64,000 nt of DNA from Marinilabiliaceae bacterium UBA5488 (GTDB lineage: Bacteria > Bacteroidota > Bacteroidia > Bacteroidales > Marinilabiliaceae): assembly GCA_002427105.1 (NCBI GenBank), contig DIPM01000025.1, positions 1 through 64,000 of the forward strand. Reading direction: 5' to 3'. Position 1 is the stretch's first letter. Every line of letters begins with the position of its first letter. Shown here piece by piece: positions 37,101 to 46,700 of this stretch. The position numbers and the translations under genes were made by a program. The notes under the pieces are model-generated. The model was not told where the DNA came from. It made no database searches and saw only the letters and a list, made by a program, of their open reading frames with translations.

Positions 37101-38293
37101 CTGTTAAAGTAAACCAATCCATCATCATTGGTTCCAATCCACAAGTTGCCCCGACTGTCTTCGGCAAAACAATTAACATCGTTGGAAAAATAACGATGAT
37201 CTATAGCCGGGTTAGTACGATATAATTCAAACTGAAACAACTCCGGATGATAGTAGTTAACACCATTCTTAAAAGTACCAACCCAAATAATACCATCATC
37301 GGTCTTACACAGTGAGGTAACACTATTTGCGCTCAGACTGGTTGCATCGCCGGGCACATTTCGCAGGACACTGTATTTATGCGTATGTTTATCAAGTAAA
37401 TAAACTCCTCCATGGTCGGTGCCAACCCAAATCCTGCCGCTGTCGTCCTCTTCCACAGCTGAAATATTAACTCCCCGAATTTCGTTGCCTGAACCCTCAG
37501 CCTTGAATATTAACACTTGACCCGGCTCAGGATTGTAATGATACAGTTCTTCTCCCACACGTGGTCCGTATAACCACAAGTGTTGGTCTGAATCGACAAA
37601 CAGTCTGAAGTCCTTATCTCCATCCGCAAAGGTGGCTTTCACCTCCATATCAATACGTTGGCTTAGCTTCCGGCTAGTTTTATCAATAACATCAACCATA
37701 CCGTTGGCATGAGCAACATACACCTTTCCATCATCACCCATAACCACGTCCATAACCCTATTAGAGGAAGGAGTATCAGCATCGTCCGCATCATGGTACA
37801 AATGAAGCAAGTCTGAGCGGGAACCATCATATAACCATAGTCCGCTGCTGCTATTGCCTATCCATGTGTTTCCTTGCCCATCTGCACAAAGAGAGCGAAT
37901 GCCATTCCTTGTAAAGTCAGGATTTAGATTAAAGAAAAGATGAGCTTCCCCAAAAGACTCAAGTTCAGGATTGTATATATAGCAGTTGTTGTTTGTTAAA
38001 AGCCATAGCATACCAAGATGATCCTCAAAAATGTCGGTAATAATATTTTCCGGTAAGGAACTTGGATCCAAAGGATCATTTTTAAACACCTTAAAACTGT
38101 GACTATCGTAACGGTTGAGGCCTGACACAGTGGCTAACCATAGAAAACCATCACTATCAGCAAAAATTGTATTGACTTGATTATTAGACAAGCCCCAGCC
38201 TGAATCAATGCGACGAAAGAAATTGTCGGCTCGCTGGGCGTAAGCAGAATAATACAGAACAATCAATATAATCAAAAAACAATAACGCTTCAT
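34172..38293 (-). CDS. Hybrid two-component system regulator (HTCS) of the glycan locus
   Basis: 1373 residues from MKRYCFLIIL (ATG at 38293). Signal peptide, two seven-bladed propellers of Reg_prop repeats (many D..G.LWLGT-type blades), a Y_Y_Y domain (FTNLNPGSYTFRV), one membrane span (FVLFVLLVVLLTYII), HisKA with NVSHELRTPLT (His about 869), HATPase (GSGIGLSL), a receiver with VSDIMMPGIDG (Asp about 1162) and an AraC-type DNA-binding domain (VSEIAYEVGFNDPKYFSRYF). In Bacteroides such proteins bind an oligosaccharide in the periplasm and switch on the adjacent susC operon. It lies between the GH5 end of the SusC operon and GH31 and is the natural regulator of both. Confidence 0.95.
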   Translation of the reverse strand: MKRYCFLIILIVLYYSAYAQRADNFFRRIDSGWGLSNNQVNTIFADSDGFLWLATVSGLNRYDSHSFKVFKNDPLDPSSLPENIITDIFEDHLGMLWLLTNNNCYIYNPELESFGEAHLFFNLNPDFTRNGIRSLCADGQGNTWIGNSSSGLWLYDGSRSDLLHLYHDADDADTPSSNRVMDVVMGDDGKVYVAHANGMVDVIDKTSRKLSQRIDMEVKATFADGDKDFRLFVDSDQHLWLYGPRVGEELYHYNPEPGQVLIFKAEGSGNEIRGVNISAVEEDDSGRIWVGTDHGGVYLLDKHTHKYSVLRNVPGDATSLSANSVTSLCKTDDGIIWVGTFKNGVNYYHPELFQFELYRTNPAIDHRYFSNDVNCFAEDSRGNLWIGTNDDGLVYFNRKDLSLTHYRHEPGNPASLSNNVVVSLCMDHKGRLWVGTYQGGLNRFENGRFKRYMPKAGDSSSLADSRVWQIIEDTEKRLWVGTLGGGLDLYDERIDGFIHHRAGDYNSIDSEFVLSMEVDSEGDLWVGTSGGLNLLEHATGRFRHFAHNPGVDGSISHSHVLSIKEDAHGRLWVGTRNGLNLLNRESGKFKVFGLADGLPDHNIISMQPDDHGNIWLSTLNGLSNLISNTDSFSFRNYDVLHGLQGKEFNEHASLRLSSGELVFGGTNGFNIFHPDKVVVNRRSYPVMLTNLNLHNQRVVIGEEYNNRVLLPKALNKSKSISLKHNQNVFSIEFSALNYFHPERTRFRYRLDGFNDLWIEAAEGNRSATFTNLNPGSYTFRVVAAASDGSWNENDEAQLELVIIPPLYATGFAYALYFVLFVLLVVLLTYIIRRRAEMKYLRRQEHDEYERMRELDAMKLRFFTNVSHELRTPLTLILTPAERLIKKVDDKQAKAQLEVIQRNARRLLNLVNQLLDFRKLEVDNIKLNSRRGDIVSFVKDTGQSFADLFDSKGIHFAFESDLSAFQTHFDHDKIEKIVFNLLSNAAKFTPQGGKVKLSISVVDKKGICIIVEDNGIGIPESLHSKVFERFFQNPDNDASMNQGSGIGLSLCSEFVKMHGGEIHVESSEGQGSRFILNLPLLEAHDESPAVYAKEAPDLKEEQGLDYEEVKGKDDLPLVLLVEDNPDLRTYLRENLSAKYHVIEAADGESGWELALNRRPGLIVSDIMMPGIDGIALCKRLKADQRTSHIPVILLTAKSSSAQELEGLEAGAEVYISKPFNFDVLELQMERVIALRNEFKKNFGQRFEIKPGEIGITSLDEKFLKKALKTVEKNIGNSEFSVEKMGKELGVSRGHLYNKLVALTGKTPVEFIRIMRLKRAAQYLEKSQLTVSEIAYEVGFNDPKYFSRYFKEEFGLVPSEYAKSNQTKDNQSVKE

Positions 38294-38371
38294 AGTGGAC
38301 AAGTTGAGTGTCAAAAACACTGTAATTTAAGAAAAATTTTTATTAAGCCTATATAAAGCAGCTAACGAGAA

Positions 38372-38403
38372 ACAAAAAGACTTCCCTGACAAAGAGAAGT
38401 CTT
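38372..38403 (-). terminator. Terminator after the SusC-SusD-SGBP-GH5 operon
   Basis: Arms AAGACTTC (38377-38384) and GAAGTCTT (38396-38403). On the minus strand the stem is followed by TTTTTG. It lies 26 bases past the GH5 stop and before the HTCS start. Confidence 0.75.
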
Positions 38404-38428
38404 CCTGATCCTTAAATCTCAAGGTAAT

Positions 38429-39952
38429 TTAATCGATTGCCCCAGCCCTCATAATAGCATCCAGGGCTTCCTGATCAACAACAGCACCTGTGCTCCGGTT
38501 AAACAATGCAAATCCATTGTTTCCGGCATGTCCATTGTCCCAATAAACCGGAATTATTCCATTCTGTTTGGCTGCGCGTGTGACGTATTCAAGATAATAT
38601 TCACGGGCAGCTTTGTGTAAATCGTAATCTTCACCGGTTAATGAGGAACGATGGATGGCTCCATATTCTCCAAGAATTACAGGGATACCGTTGTCCACAA
38701 ACTTTTGCTTCATCATACCAAAAGCCTCATTTACCCAGGCTTCCTGTCCCCAGTTGGTAACATCGCCACCGGCAAAAGGTTCTCCCCATTGAGTATCGTT
38801 TGGAGTATCTTCCTTCAGAGCAAACTCATAAGGGTCGTAATAGTGAACTTCGGCCATTAAGCGGTTTTCAACCTCATCTTCAGGCATTACAAAACCATTG
38901 TAGGTATGCGTAATATTGGTATTGAATCCCTGAACCACAAGATGGCGGTAATGATTGCGTCCACCGGTAGCGCGAACGGTTGTTACGAAGGTTTGATTGA
39001 AGGAATTTTGAACGGCAAGATTCTCAGCCGTAGGATTACCATAATTGCCCTCCAACAGCACCTCGTTCGTTCCGGCAAAGAGCAATCTGTCATCATAGTC
39101 TCGGAAGTAACAGGCTATTTGTTCCCACAGAGTTGCCAATCTGGTATTGATGGCTATCTGATTAACATACAGGGGAGAATTCATCCATCCTCCATCCCAG
39201 TGCATGTTAATCATTACATACATATCGTTATCAAGAGCATAATTGATTACTTCCTCAACCCTTTGAAGCCATTTCAGGGAGATAAGCATATTCTCCTTAT
39301 CAGCAAGCTTATGTGACCACGAGACAGGAATACGGATATTGTCAAATCCGGCAGCTTTAACAGCATCAATAAGAGCCTTGCTTGTTGAAGGATTGCCCCA
39401 TGAATTTTCGCCACCGCTAAAAACACCATCATTAACGATAATAGCTTCAAGAGAGTTTCCCAGGTTCCATCCCACTCCCATAAGTGAAGATAATTCCAGC
39501 GAGGTCAAATCGCGCATATCAGTATTATCAGGTTCTATATAGGCATCGTATTCAAACACATCACTCTCAATATCAGGCTCAATCCCTGCTGCTTGTTCAA
39601 TCTTCAATTCAAGGGCTTCGATACCCTTTGCTTTGATTTTCATGGTAGCGTTGCGTGAAACAAGTTCTGAGTTAGAATCTGCGGTAATCTTAACAGTTGC
39701 ATTCCCCTGTCCTGATGAGATATTTGGGCGTGCCCAGTCAACATCTGAGAAATCAATCTGCCATTGTCCATTACTGCTAATGCTAACATCCTTAACGCTA
39801 CCCTCGGCGGGAAAACTCAGACTTAAAGGAGATGCCTCCAGGCTTAGTTCCTCTTCAATTTCCTGTATCGGATCCTGCTTATCATCGTCACATCCCGAAA
39901 AACTCATGCAAGCAAGTCCCAAAATCCAAATCAACACAAATCTTTTTCTCAT
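38429..39952 (-). CDS. GH5 (subfamily 4-like) endo-beta-1,4-glucanase/xyloglucanase with BACON domain
   Basis: 507 residues. Lipobox FSGC (Cys21), a BACON domain at about 36-125, then a GH5 barrel (150-507): MGVGWNLGNSLEA, FDNIRIPVSW, INMHWDGGW, acid/base Glu297 in GTNEVLL, EVHYYDPYEF and nucleophile Glu429 in ILGEYGA. The pattern NQTFVTTVRATGGRN is typical of subfamily 4, which includes xyloglucanases and mixed-linkage glucanases. BACON plus GH5_4 is the layout of the surface xyloglucanase of Bacteroides ovatus. It should cleave the glucan backbone at the cell surface for capture by SusD/SGBP. Last gene of the SusC operon, behind a strong hairpin. Confidence 0.92.
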   Translation of the reverse strand: MRKRFVLIWILGLACMSFSGCDDDKQDPIQEIEEELSLEASPLSLSFPAEGSVKDVSISSNGQWQIDFSDVDWARPNISSGQGNATVKITADSNSELVSRNATMKIKAKGIEALELKIEQAAGIEPDIESDVFEYDAYIEPDNTDMRDLTSLELSSLMGVGWNLGNSLEAIIVNDGVFSGGENSWGNPSTSKALIDAVKAAGFDNIRIPVSWSHKLADKENMLISLKWLQRVEEVINYALDNDMYVMINMHWDGGWMNSPLYVNQIAINTRLATLWEQIACYFRDYDDRLLFAGTNEVLLEGNYGNPTAENLAVQNSFNQTFVTTVRATGGRNHYRHLVVQGFNTNITHTYNGFVMPEDEVENRLMAEVHYYDPYEFALKEDTPNDTQWGEPFAGGDVTNWGQEAWVNEAFGMMKQKFVDNGIPVILGEYGAIHRSSLTGEDYDLHKAAREYYLEYVTRAAKQNGIIPVYWDNGHAGNNGFALFNRSTGAVVDQEALDAIMRAGAID

Positions 39953-39978
39953 AATATCGAAATAACAGGATTAATAAT

Positions 39979-40023
39979 AAAGAAGTCAAAGACCAGGGCA
40001 AAAGCCCGGCCTTTGACTTCTTT
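39979..40023 (-). terminator. Strong intra-operon hairpin before GH5
   Basis: Perfect 13-bp arms AAAGAAGTCAAAG / CTTTGACTTCTTT with an inner GGGC/GCCC stem, between the SGBP stop and the GH5 start. It may partly end transcription or protect the upstream mRNA, lowering GH5 relative to SusC/D. Confidence 0.7.
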
Positions 40024-40038
40024 GACTCTTTTCCATAT

Positions 40039-42009
40039 TTACTGTTCAGCAGGAACAAAAACGTAGGTAAGAGGCATTTCACCCTCACCGCTGAGTTCTT
40101 CTGAACGAATTACCTGCAATAATAAGGCATTATTTTCAAGCTTATAAATTGTAGTTGCACCCCAATCAGCTACAGCATAATCGGCGGACCATGGATGAAG
40201 CATACCTACCGACAGGGTCAGGCTCATGCTCTCAATATCAAGAGTCCATGTACCATTAAGTTCCACTAGCTCATCACTTGCCAAAAGGTCACCTTCCTGG
40301 GGTAAGCCCGTACGCACAACAGTCTCACCTCCTTCTTCGTAGGTGTAACGGCGAACCCTTTGATTAACGACCACCGTACCATCAGCTTTAAAAGACATGC
40401 TTCCATAATCCACACCAGCTTCTCCGGCTCCATACTGTTCACCGGGCATAGGATTCCACGACCAGCTTGCATAGTCAGAAAAAATAACCGGACCTTGCTC
40501 TGCTCCCCAAGTTGTAGTCACATCATAGCTACGTCCTGAGTCTATTTTCCAGATCTTGCCGCTTAGCATTTTCTTTACGCCTTCAGCTGGATCTTCAGCA
40601 TCAGAACCTCCCATAGAAGGAACAAAATGGTAAGCCATGTACTCATTCTTTTCAGGATCCGGATTTCGGGCCCCAAGCCACATGCCACTCAAATTGCCCA
40701 GGGGGTCTTTTTCAATTGACAGTATGCGTAATTGATTCTCGGCAGTCAATCCAAATGATGCGAAGCCAATTACAGAGAAGGATGGTGCAATACCTTCAAA
40801 GGTATAAATCCCCTTATTGTCAAGATTAAATGTCCCCTCTTCCGTTGTACCATCCGGAGCAGTATAAACCACAGTGCCGTCAGCCGAATTCATTGCCAGC
40901 GAAAAACCAGAGTAAACAGATGGATCAGGTGTTCCAAGCCAATCAGGATAATCAGACGGAGTATTCCAGCCATTCATACGGCTACCATCTAAATTAGCCC
41001 AATCAATCGGATTTTCGGTGGATAATTTCCATTTAATGGTTGTAGATACAACCTGCGAGACATCTTCTTCCCATCCGGCAGGTAGCTGAGGCTCAGGATC
41101 GGGTAGATCTTCAGGAACCCAGTTATCATAATAATCTTTTGATATATAGTTATAGACAAATAGTGCTGCACCCTCGCCTGAAAGAGCTTCGTCACGAAGT
41201 ACAGCTAATTGAAGGGAATTTTCCGTCAATGACATAAGCTTGATGTCTCCCCAATTAACTACCTGTCCATCACGTGCTTCATCATGCAGGGGTGAAGCAT
41301 CAGTCATTTTAAGCGTCTTTGCTTTTGCGTCTAAAAAATAAGTGCCGGTTTCTTTTCTGCCAAGCACCTTATGATCTACTTTTATAGATGCCCCGGCTTT
41401 AAGACTAAAAGTCATGCTTCCAAAATCAGCAGCCTCCATCATCCACTGGTTACCCGCCCAATCGGCCTGCCAGTTCCAGGAGTCGCTACCTTCCGGTAGT
41501 TTTTCACCATCAGTAACAGTAAGCCAACTATCGTCGGTACCATAAAAATATAGTGGCCCTGCAAAATAACGACTCTCTCCTTCAGAATTCAAATCGAGGT
41601 ACCATGTTTTCTCCTCACCTACACCACCGGTCAACAGAGTCCACAAAGGATCATTTACGTAATTAAGGTTATTGGTTGTAAGCATCAGCTTAAATGTATC
41701 CGCCTGTACCACTCCTCCTTTGGTTACTATACCATAAATAAAGCTGTATTCACCTTCAAAAGGAATGCGGACAGTATCCTGTGCAAGGGTGCTACGCCCC
41801 ATGGGGGTGACCCAGAAGGGCTGATGCCCCGGATTTTGAGCCTGAAGCACAATGGCGTTGGGGTCGCTGGCATCCTGAGTGATGCTGTACTTCAGCTCCT
41901 CCTTCATCAACAAGTCGCCCAATTCAAACTCGTCGGGCTGACAGGCAGTAAAAAGCAACGTTGCGGCTGCGACCACTGCCTTTGTGGAATTCCATATATT
42001 AATTTTCAT
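40039..42009 (-). CDS. Surface glycan-binding protein (SGBP) with three repeated modules
   Basis: 656 residues, lipobox FTAC (Cys23). An N-terminal Ig/PKD-like domain spans about 35-112. Three divergent copies of one module follow at about 121-291, 318-463 and 480-654. The outer two share SWNW/SWSWNP, DFGSMTFSLKAG / DYGSMSFKADG, a LH.....WG strand and LRDEALSGEGA / IRSEELSGEGE endings; the middle copy has SGMWLGARNP and EYMAYHF at the matching place. The gene is third in the operon, 20 bases after susD, where Bacteroidota encode accessory glycan-binding lipoproteins. Binding is inferred from position; I do not recognise the module as a named CBM family. Confidence 0.8.
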   Translation of the reverse strand: MKINIWNSTKAVVAAATLLFTACQPDEFELGDLLMKEELKYSITQDASDPNAIVLQAQNPGHQPFWVTPMGRSTLAQDTVRIPFEGEYSFIYGIVTKGGVVQADTFKLMLTTNNLNYVNDPLWTLLTGGVGEEKTWYLDLNSEGESRYFAGPLYFYGTDDSWLTVTDGEKLPEGSDSWNWQADWAGNQWMMEAADFGSMTFSLKAGASIKVDHKVLGRKETGTYFLDAKAKTLKMTDASPLHDEARDGQVVNWGDIKLMSLTENSLQLAVLRDEALSGEGAALFVYNYISKDYYDNWVPEDLPDPEPQLPAGWEEDVSQVVSTTIKWKLSTENPIDWANLDGSRMNGWNTPSDYPDWLGTPDPSVYSGFSLAMNSADGTVVYTAPDGTTEEGTFNLDNKGIYTFEGIAPSFSVIGFASFGLTAENQLRILSIEKDPLGNLSGMWLGARNPDPEKNEYMAYHFVPSMGGSDAEDPAEGVKKMLSGKIWKIDSGRSYDVTTTWGAEQGPVIFSDYASWSWNPMPGEQYGAGEAGVDYGSMSFKADGTVVVNQRVRRYTYEEGGETVVRTGLPQEGDLLASDELVELNGTWTLDIESMSLTLSVGMLHPWSADYAVADWGATTIYKLENNALLLQVIRSEELSGEGEMPLTYVFVPAEQ

Positions 42010-42029
42010 CTTCTAATAATTTTAGGTGA

Positions 42030-43748
42030 TTACCAACCGGCATTTTGTTTCAACAAATAATTAGATAAGGTAATCTGAGTTTGAGGTATTTGAAACAAGC
42101 CTTTCTTCCCCTTAAAATCATCTGCCTTAATTATAACCTTATCTGCATTATTCCCTGAAAGCACTTCCACGCCATTTTCCTCGGCAATTATGACCGCGGC
42201 TTTATCAATCCCCAGACGCATAACATCCCAGTAACGAATTCCTTCAAAGGCCAATTCCAGCTCTCGTTCTTTCAGAATATTTTCAAGGTTAGGAGCTGCA
42301 TCAATGTATCCTTCTCCGAGCTCTCCTTCTGAAGTGTAAGCGCGCTTACGTACCATATTCAAATAAGTGGAAGCATTAGCACTTCCCAGTTCAGCAGCCA
42401 TCAAAAGCACATCAGCATAGCGAATAAGCACCCAGTCCTGGTACTGTGAGGTTTGAAAATCACCTGATCCCAAACCGGCAACCTCATCCACCAGTGTCAG
42501 ACTACCATCTTCACCTTCCTCCCATTTGCTCATAGGAGTAAATTTCTTGATGGTATAACCGGTATATTCACGCTGATCATCAAGCTTTTCAAAGCCTGCC
42601 TCCAATCCTTCCCCGGCAAGGTCAACAATAGAGGCTGAACGGCGCATATCACCGTTTCCAAAGGCTGCGGCCACCTTGGGGTGAACCGTACAGGCTCCCC
42701 AACCGCGTCCGTAGGGAAAGGTGCTGTAGGAGCGCAAGCCCAGCATCACCAACCAGCGGTTACCGTCCATATTGCCGTTATAGTCCTGAGTATAATTAAA
42801 CTTCTTTACCAAAACAGTCTCAGCGTTACCACGTTGGTAGCCTCCCGCTGCCTCCTGAACCCGTCTGCCTTCCTCGTCGATGGTAACCACTATACTTGAG
42901 GCCGGCCAAAGATCCTTATACTCACTCACCAGGCCATATTCCTTGCTTTCTATCACATCCTCAAGATGCCCCAATGCTTGTTGAGCATTTACTTTTCCAA
43001 CTAAATCACTTTTTCCGTAATATCCGGTGTAGTAAAGATAAACACGCCCCAAAAGAGCTTTTGCCGCGTATGGAGTGATACGACCATCATTTGCAGCAGC
43101 ATTTGCCTTAGGATAAGCGTCTGCAGGGATGTTCTCTGCGCCGAAAAGCAAATCCTCAGCAATCAAAGCATAAACATCATCAGGATTGGCTTGTGGCAAA
43201 TTAGCTTCCGTCGGCTCGCTAAGCAAAGGAATATTTCCAAACAAGCGAACCATGTCGAAATACAAAATAGCACGCAACACACGGGTTTCTCCTTCTACCC
43301 GATTGCGATTGGCCAGTTGTGCGGCTTCATCAGCACCGTTCCATGTGATATTAGGCAGCTCTTGCAAGAGCTTATTACAGCGAAAAATGCCCCTGTAATA
43401 GCTAACCCAAAGGTTGTTAGCTAAATCGGAATAAGCAGGGGCCTGACTAAGATCAAAACGGTCGATGGCTTGATAGTTGCGGTCATCACCTATGCCCACA
43501 CCACCAAAACACTGGTCAGACATTACTTCGGACAACAAATAAAAAGAAACGTCGCCATCAGAAGAGGTTCTTTGCCAGCCATCATAACAAGCAATCAGTG
43601 CCAGTTCGGCATCGGCCTGGGTCGCATAAAAGTTTTCATCAAACAGGGAGGTTTTGGGCGCAACATCCAGAAAGCTTTCCGAGCAGGAAAACAAGCCCAG
43701 ACCGACCAGCCCCATTATTACAATTAAATATGTTTTTATTGACTTCAT
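42030..43748 (-). CDS. SusD/RagB-family outer-membrane glycan-binding lipoprotein
   Basis: 572 residues, usual length. Lipobox LFSC (Cys22), then the helical TPR-like SusD core: ETRVLRAILYFDMVRLFGNI, YAAKALLGRVYLYYTGYYG, WVLIRYADVLLMAAEL and the C-terminal ELELAFEGIRYWDVMRLG. It forms the lid on the SusC channel and traps oligosaccharides. It follows susC by 19 bases. Confidence 0.96.
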   Translation of the reverse strand: MKSIKTYLIVIMGLVGLGLFSCSESFLDVAPKTSLFDENFYATQADAELALIACYDGWQRTSSDGDVSFYLLSEVMSDQCFGGVGIGDDRNYQAIDRFDLSQAPAYSDLANNLWVSYYRGIFRCNKLLQELPNITWNGADEAAQLANRNRVEGETRVLRAILYFDMVRLFGNIPLLSEPTEANLPQANPDDVYALIAEDLLFGAENIPADAYPKANAAANDGRITPYAAKALLGRVYLYYTGYYGKSDLVGKVNAQQALGHLEDVIESKEYGLVSEYKDLWPASSIVVTIDEEGRRVQEAAGGYQRGNAETVLVKKFNYTQDYNGNMDGNRWLVMLGLRSYSTFPYGRGWGACTVHPKVAAAFGNGDMRRSASIVDLAGEGLEAGFEKLDDQREYTGYTIKKFTPMSKWEEGEDGSLTLVDEVAGLGSGDFQTSQYQDWVLIRYADVLLMAAELGSANASTYLNMVRKRAYTSEGELGEGYIDAAPNLENILKERELELAFEGIRYWDVMRLGIDKAAVIIAEENGVEVLSGNNADKVIIKADDFKGKKGLFQIPQTQITLSNYLLKQNAGW

Positions 43749-43767
43749 AGTCTCTGTTTTTTTAGCA

Positions 43768-46700
43768 TTAAAATTTCACATTTACACCCAACAGGTAAAC
43801 GCGTGGACGCGGATAATATCCCAGGTCAATACCTGAAACCCAATCACTGGTACCGTAACCAATCTCCGGATCCATGCCGTTATATTTGGTAAAGGTAAAA
43901 GCGTTTTGAACCTGGGCGTATAGGCGGAACTGACTCAAATACTCCCAATTCACCAATTTACTAAAGTCGTAACCTAAAGTGATATTGCTGATTCGCAGGA
44001 AGTCCCCCTTATGTAAATACAAATCAGAGAAGTTCCAGTTGACATTGCCTTCGGTTACCCTCGGCATCTTGTTGGAGCTGCCTTCTCCTGTCCACCGATC
44101 CAAAGTTGCACTGGTATAATTGGCCTTCTTATTGGCATGGTTGCGGTAGGACTGCACAATTTCATTGCCTGCCACCCCATTGGCGCTTACATTGAAATCG
44201 AAGTTTTTGTAAGCCAGATTTATGTTGAAACCATAAGTAAAATCAGGCATTCCGTTTCCAAGATCCACTTTATCTTCCTGGTCAATCTTGCCGTCTATAT
44301 TCTGATCTACATAAATCACATCACCGGGTTTTACGTTCGACTGAAAGATTCCATTACCTGCCGCTCTCCAATTAGCAATATCTGCTTCATTCTGGAAAAT
44401 CCCGGCTGTTTCAAAGCCCCAGAAATATCCAATAGCGTATCCGTTTTGAGCCCTATAAAACTCTTCAGAGTTATCATATAGCATATTTGACTCACCATGA
44501 ATAATACCATCTTCTGTTGGGATAGAACCTACCTCGTTCTTGTTGTAGGCACCGTTGGCCGACAAGGAATAGCGAAGATCTCCTATTTGGTCGTTCCAAT
44601 TCAAGCCCAATTCAATACCACTATTTTTTACGTCACCACCGTTGATAAAGGGGGCGCCTGTTCCAGCTGTTCCCAGGATTGGGGCTTCCACCAGCCAGTC
44701 TTTGGTTGTTTTCATGTAGTAATCAAGGTTAAGACCCAATCGGGCTGCAAAGAAGCGGGCATCTAAACCAACATTGATTTGCTCTGAAGTTTCCCACTTT
44801 ACATTTGGATTAGCCAAACGACCCGGATAGGCACCCTTTACATTCGAACCTAGAGTGTTTCCAAAGAGATAGTAGCCTGCAGGGTTATTACTATCCCAAT
44901 TGGTAATAATCATTGGCGAAGCATATTGGAAATTATCAATATTTTGGTTTCCAACCTGACCCCAGCTGGCACGTAATTTTAAATAATCCATCCAAGGAGT
45001 GACGCCGGCAATAAAATCTTCTTCACTCAAGACCCACCCGGCCGATACAGAGGGGAAATAACCCCAGCGATTGTCTTTTTGAAACTTGGAAGAACCATCG
45101 GCCCGGAAGGTGGCATTAAGCATATACCTTTCTTTAAAGTTATATCCCAAACGTGCAAAGTAAGAAACTCTGCGTGCCTCAACTGAGGGGCCTCCACCCA
45201 CGGTACGTTTTTCGGTAACACCAACAATATTGCCGTCCTCATCTTCAATAGGAGTGGCCTGACCGATGGTATTGTCAAGGAAAGCATAATCCCAACTGTT
45301 GAACTGGTCAAGCAAATCCCAGTTTGAGCCTCCCACATTTCTGCCTTGATATTGAATAGATTCCGTACCTGCCAATATATCAATATTGTGCTCATTAATA
45401 TTAAAATTATAATTAGCAGTATTAGTCCATGTCAGGGTATGACCTTTTGACATACTCTGGTTTACGGTAGTATGATCCTCATTATATGAATAAATTGAGA
45501 ATCTATATAAAGGAGTAAAGGCGCGATACTCACCGGCATAGTAATTTATCCCGAAAACCGTTTTAAGCGTAAGGTTTTGAACCGGTTTCAATTCGGCGTA
45601 AATATCAGCCAGTATACTCTGGTCATTATTCTCCCGGTTATTGTTGGTCATCATATGGCCGTAGGGGTTGCCATCACCATCATACCACTCAGAGCTGGTG
45701 GTATTGTTATAAGGTAAACCATACAAGCCGTTGTCGCTATAAACAGGAGATAAGGGCGATGTCATAAAAGCACCGCGAAGAGTATTATTATATTGATTTC
45801 CTACTTGAATTCCATTCTTTTGGATATAGCTAAAATTTAGGTGCTGTCCGACCTTTAAAACATCATCGTATAGCTTGTGCTCAGTGTTTAAGCGAAATCC
45901 GTAACGCTCGTAGTTAGACACTTTAGGTCCGCCTACTACTCCTTCTTGTCCGGTATAGTTAAGAGAAAGAGCATATATTGAGTTTTGAGAACCTCCGCTA
46001 ACTCCCAGATTGTAGCTTTGAGTAACAGCATCTTCCACAAACATTTCCCTTATCCAATCAGTATCGGCAGTGCCATTAAAAATTGCCGGATTGTAAAGAG
46101 CTGAGCCTGAATTGGCTGCCTGCTCTTGCATAATAGCTATATACTCTTGCCTGTTAAGCATATCGGCGTAGCGGGCAACTTGCTGAATACCATAATATGC
46201 ATCAAAGCTAACTTGCCCCTTGCCTGCCTGACCGGTTTTTGTAGTAACCAAAACTACCCCATTAGCTGCCTGAGAACCATAAATAGCAGCAGATGCAGCA
46301 TCTTTAAGCACATCTATGCTTTCTATATCAGAAGGTGAAATAGAAGCAATATTTCCTTCTATACCATCAATAATATAAAGGGGCCCTGAATTACCAATCG
46401 TACCTAAGCCGCGAATGGTAACTTTCATATCGGCGCCCGGCTGTCCCGATGTGGAACTGATACTTACACCGGGAGTTTGTCCCTGCAGCGCTTGCAATGG
46501 TGAAGTTGTATTCATACGTTGAATATCATCGCCCTTGACCTGAATTGTGGCGCCTGTGTTCAGCTTCTTCTTCTGAACTCCATAGCCTACAACTACCACC
46601 TCGTCCAAATCAAGCAAGGCAGATTGCATTGTAAGGTTGATAGAGCTGCGTCCCTCGACTGCCACTTCCTGAGTTGTCATTCCAACAAAGGAAAAGACAA

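Noticed and set aside
40989..41195. Alternative-frame minus-strand ORF inside the SGBP gene
   Set aside because: Overlaps the SGBP reading frame on the same strand without its own domain.
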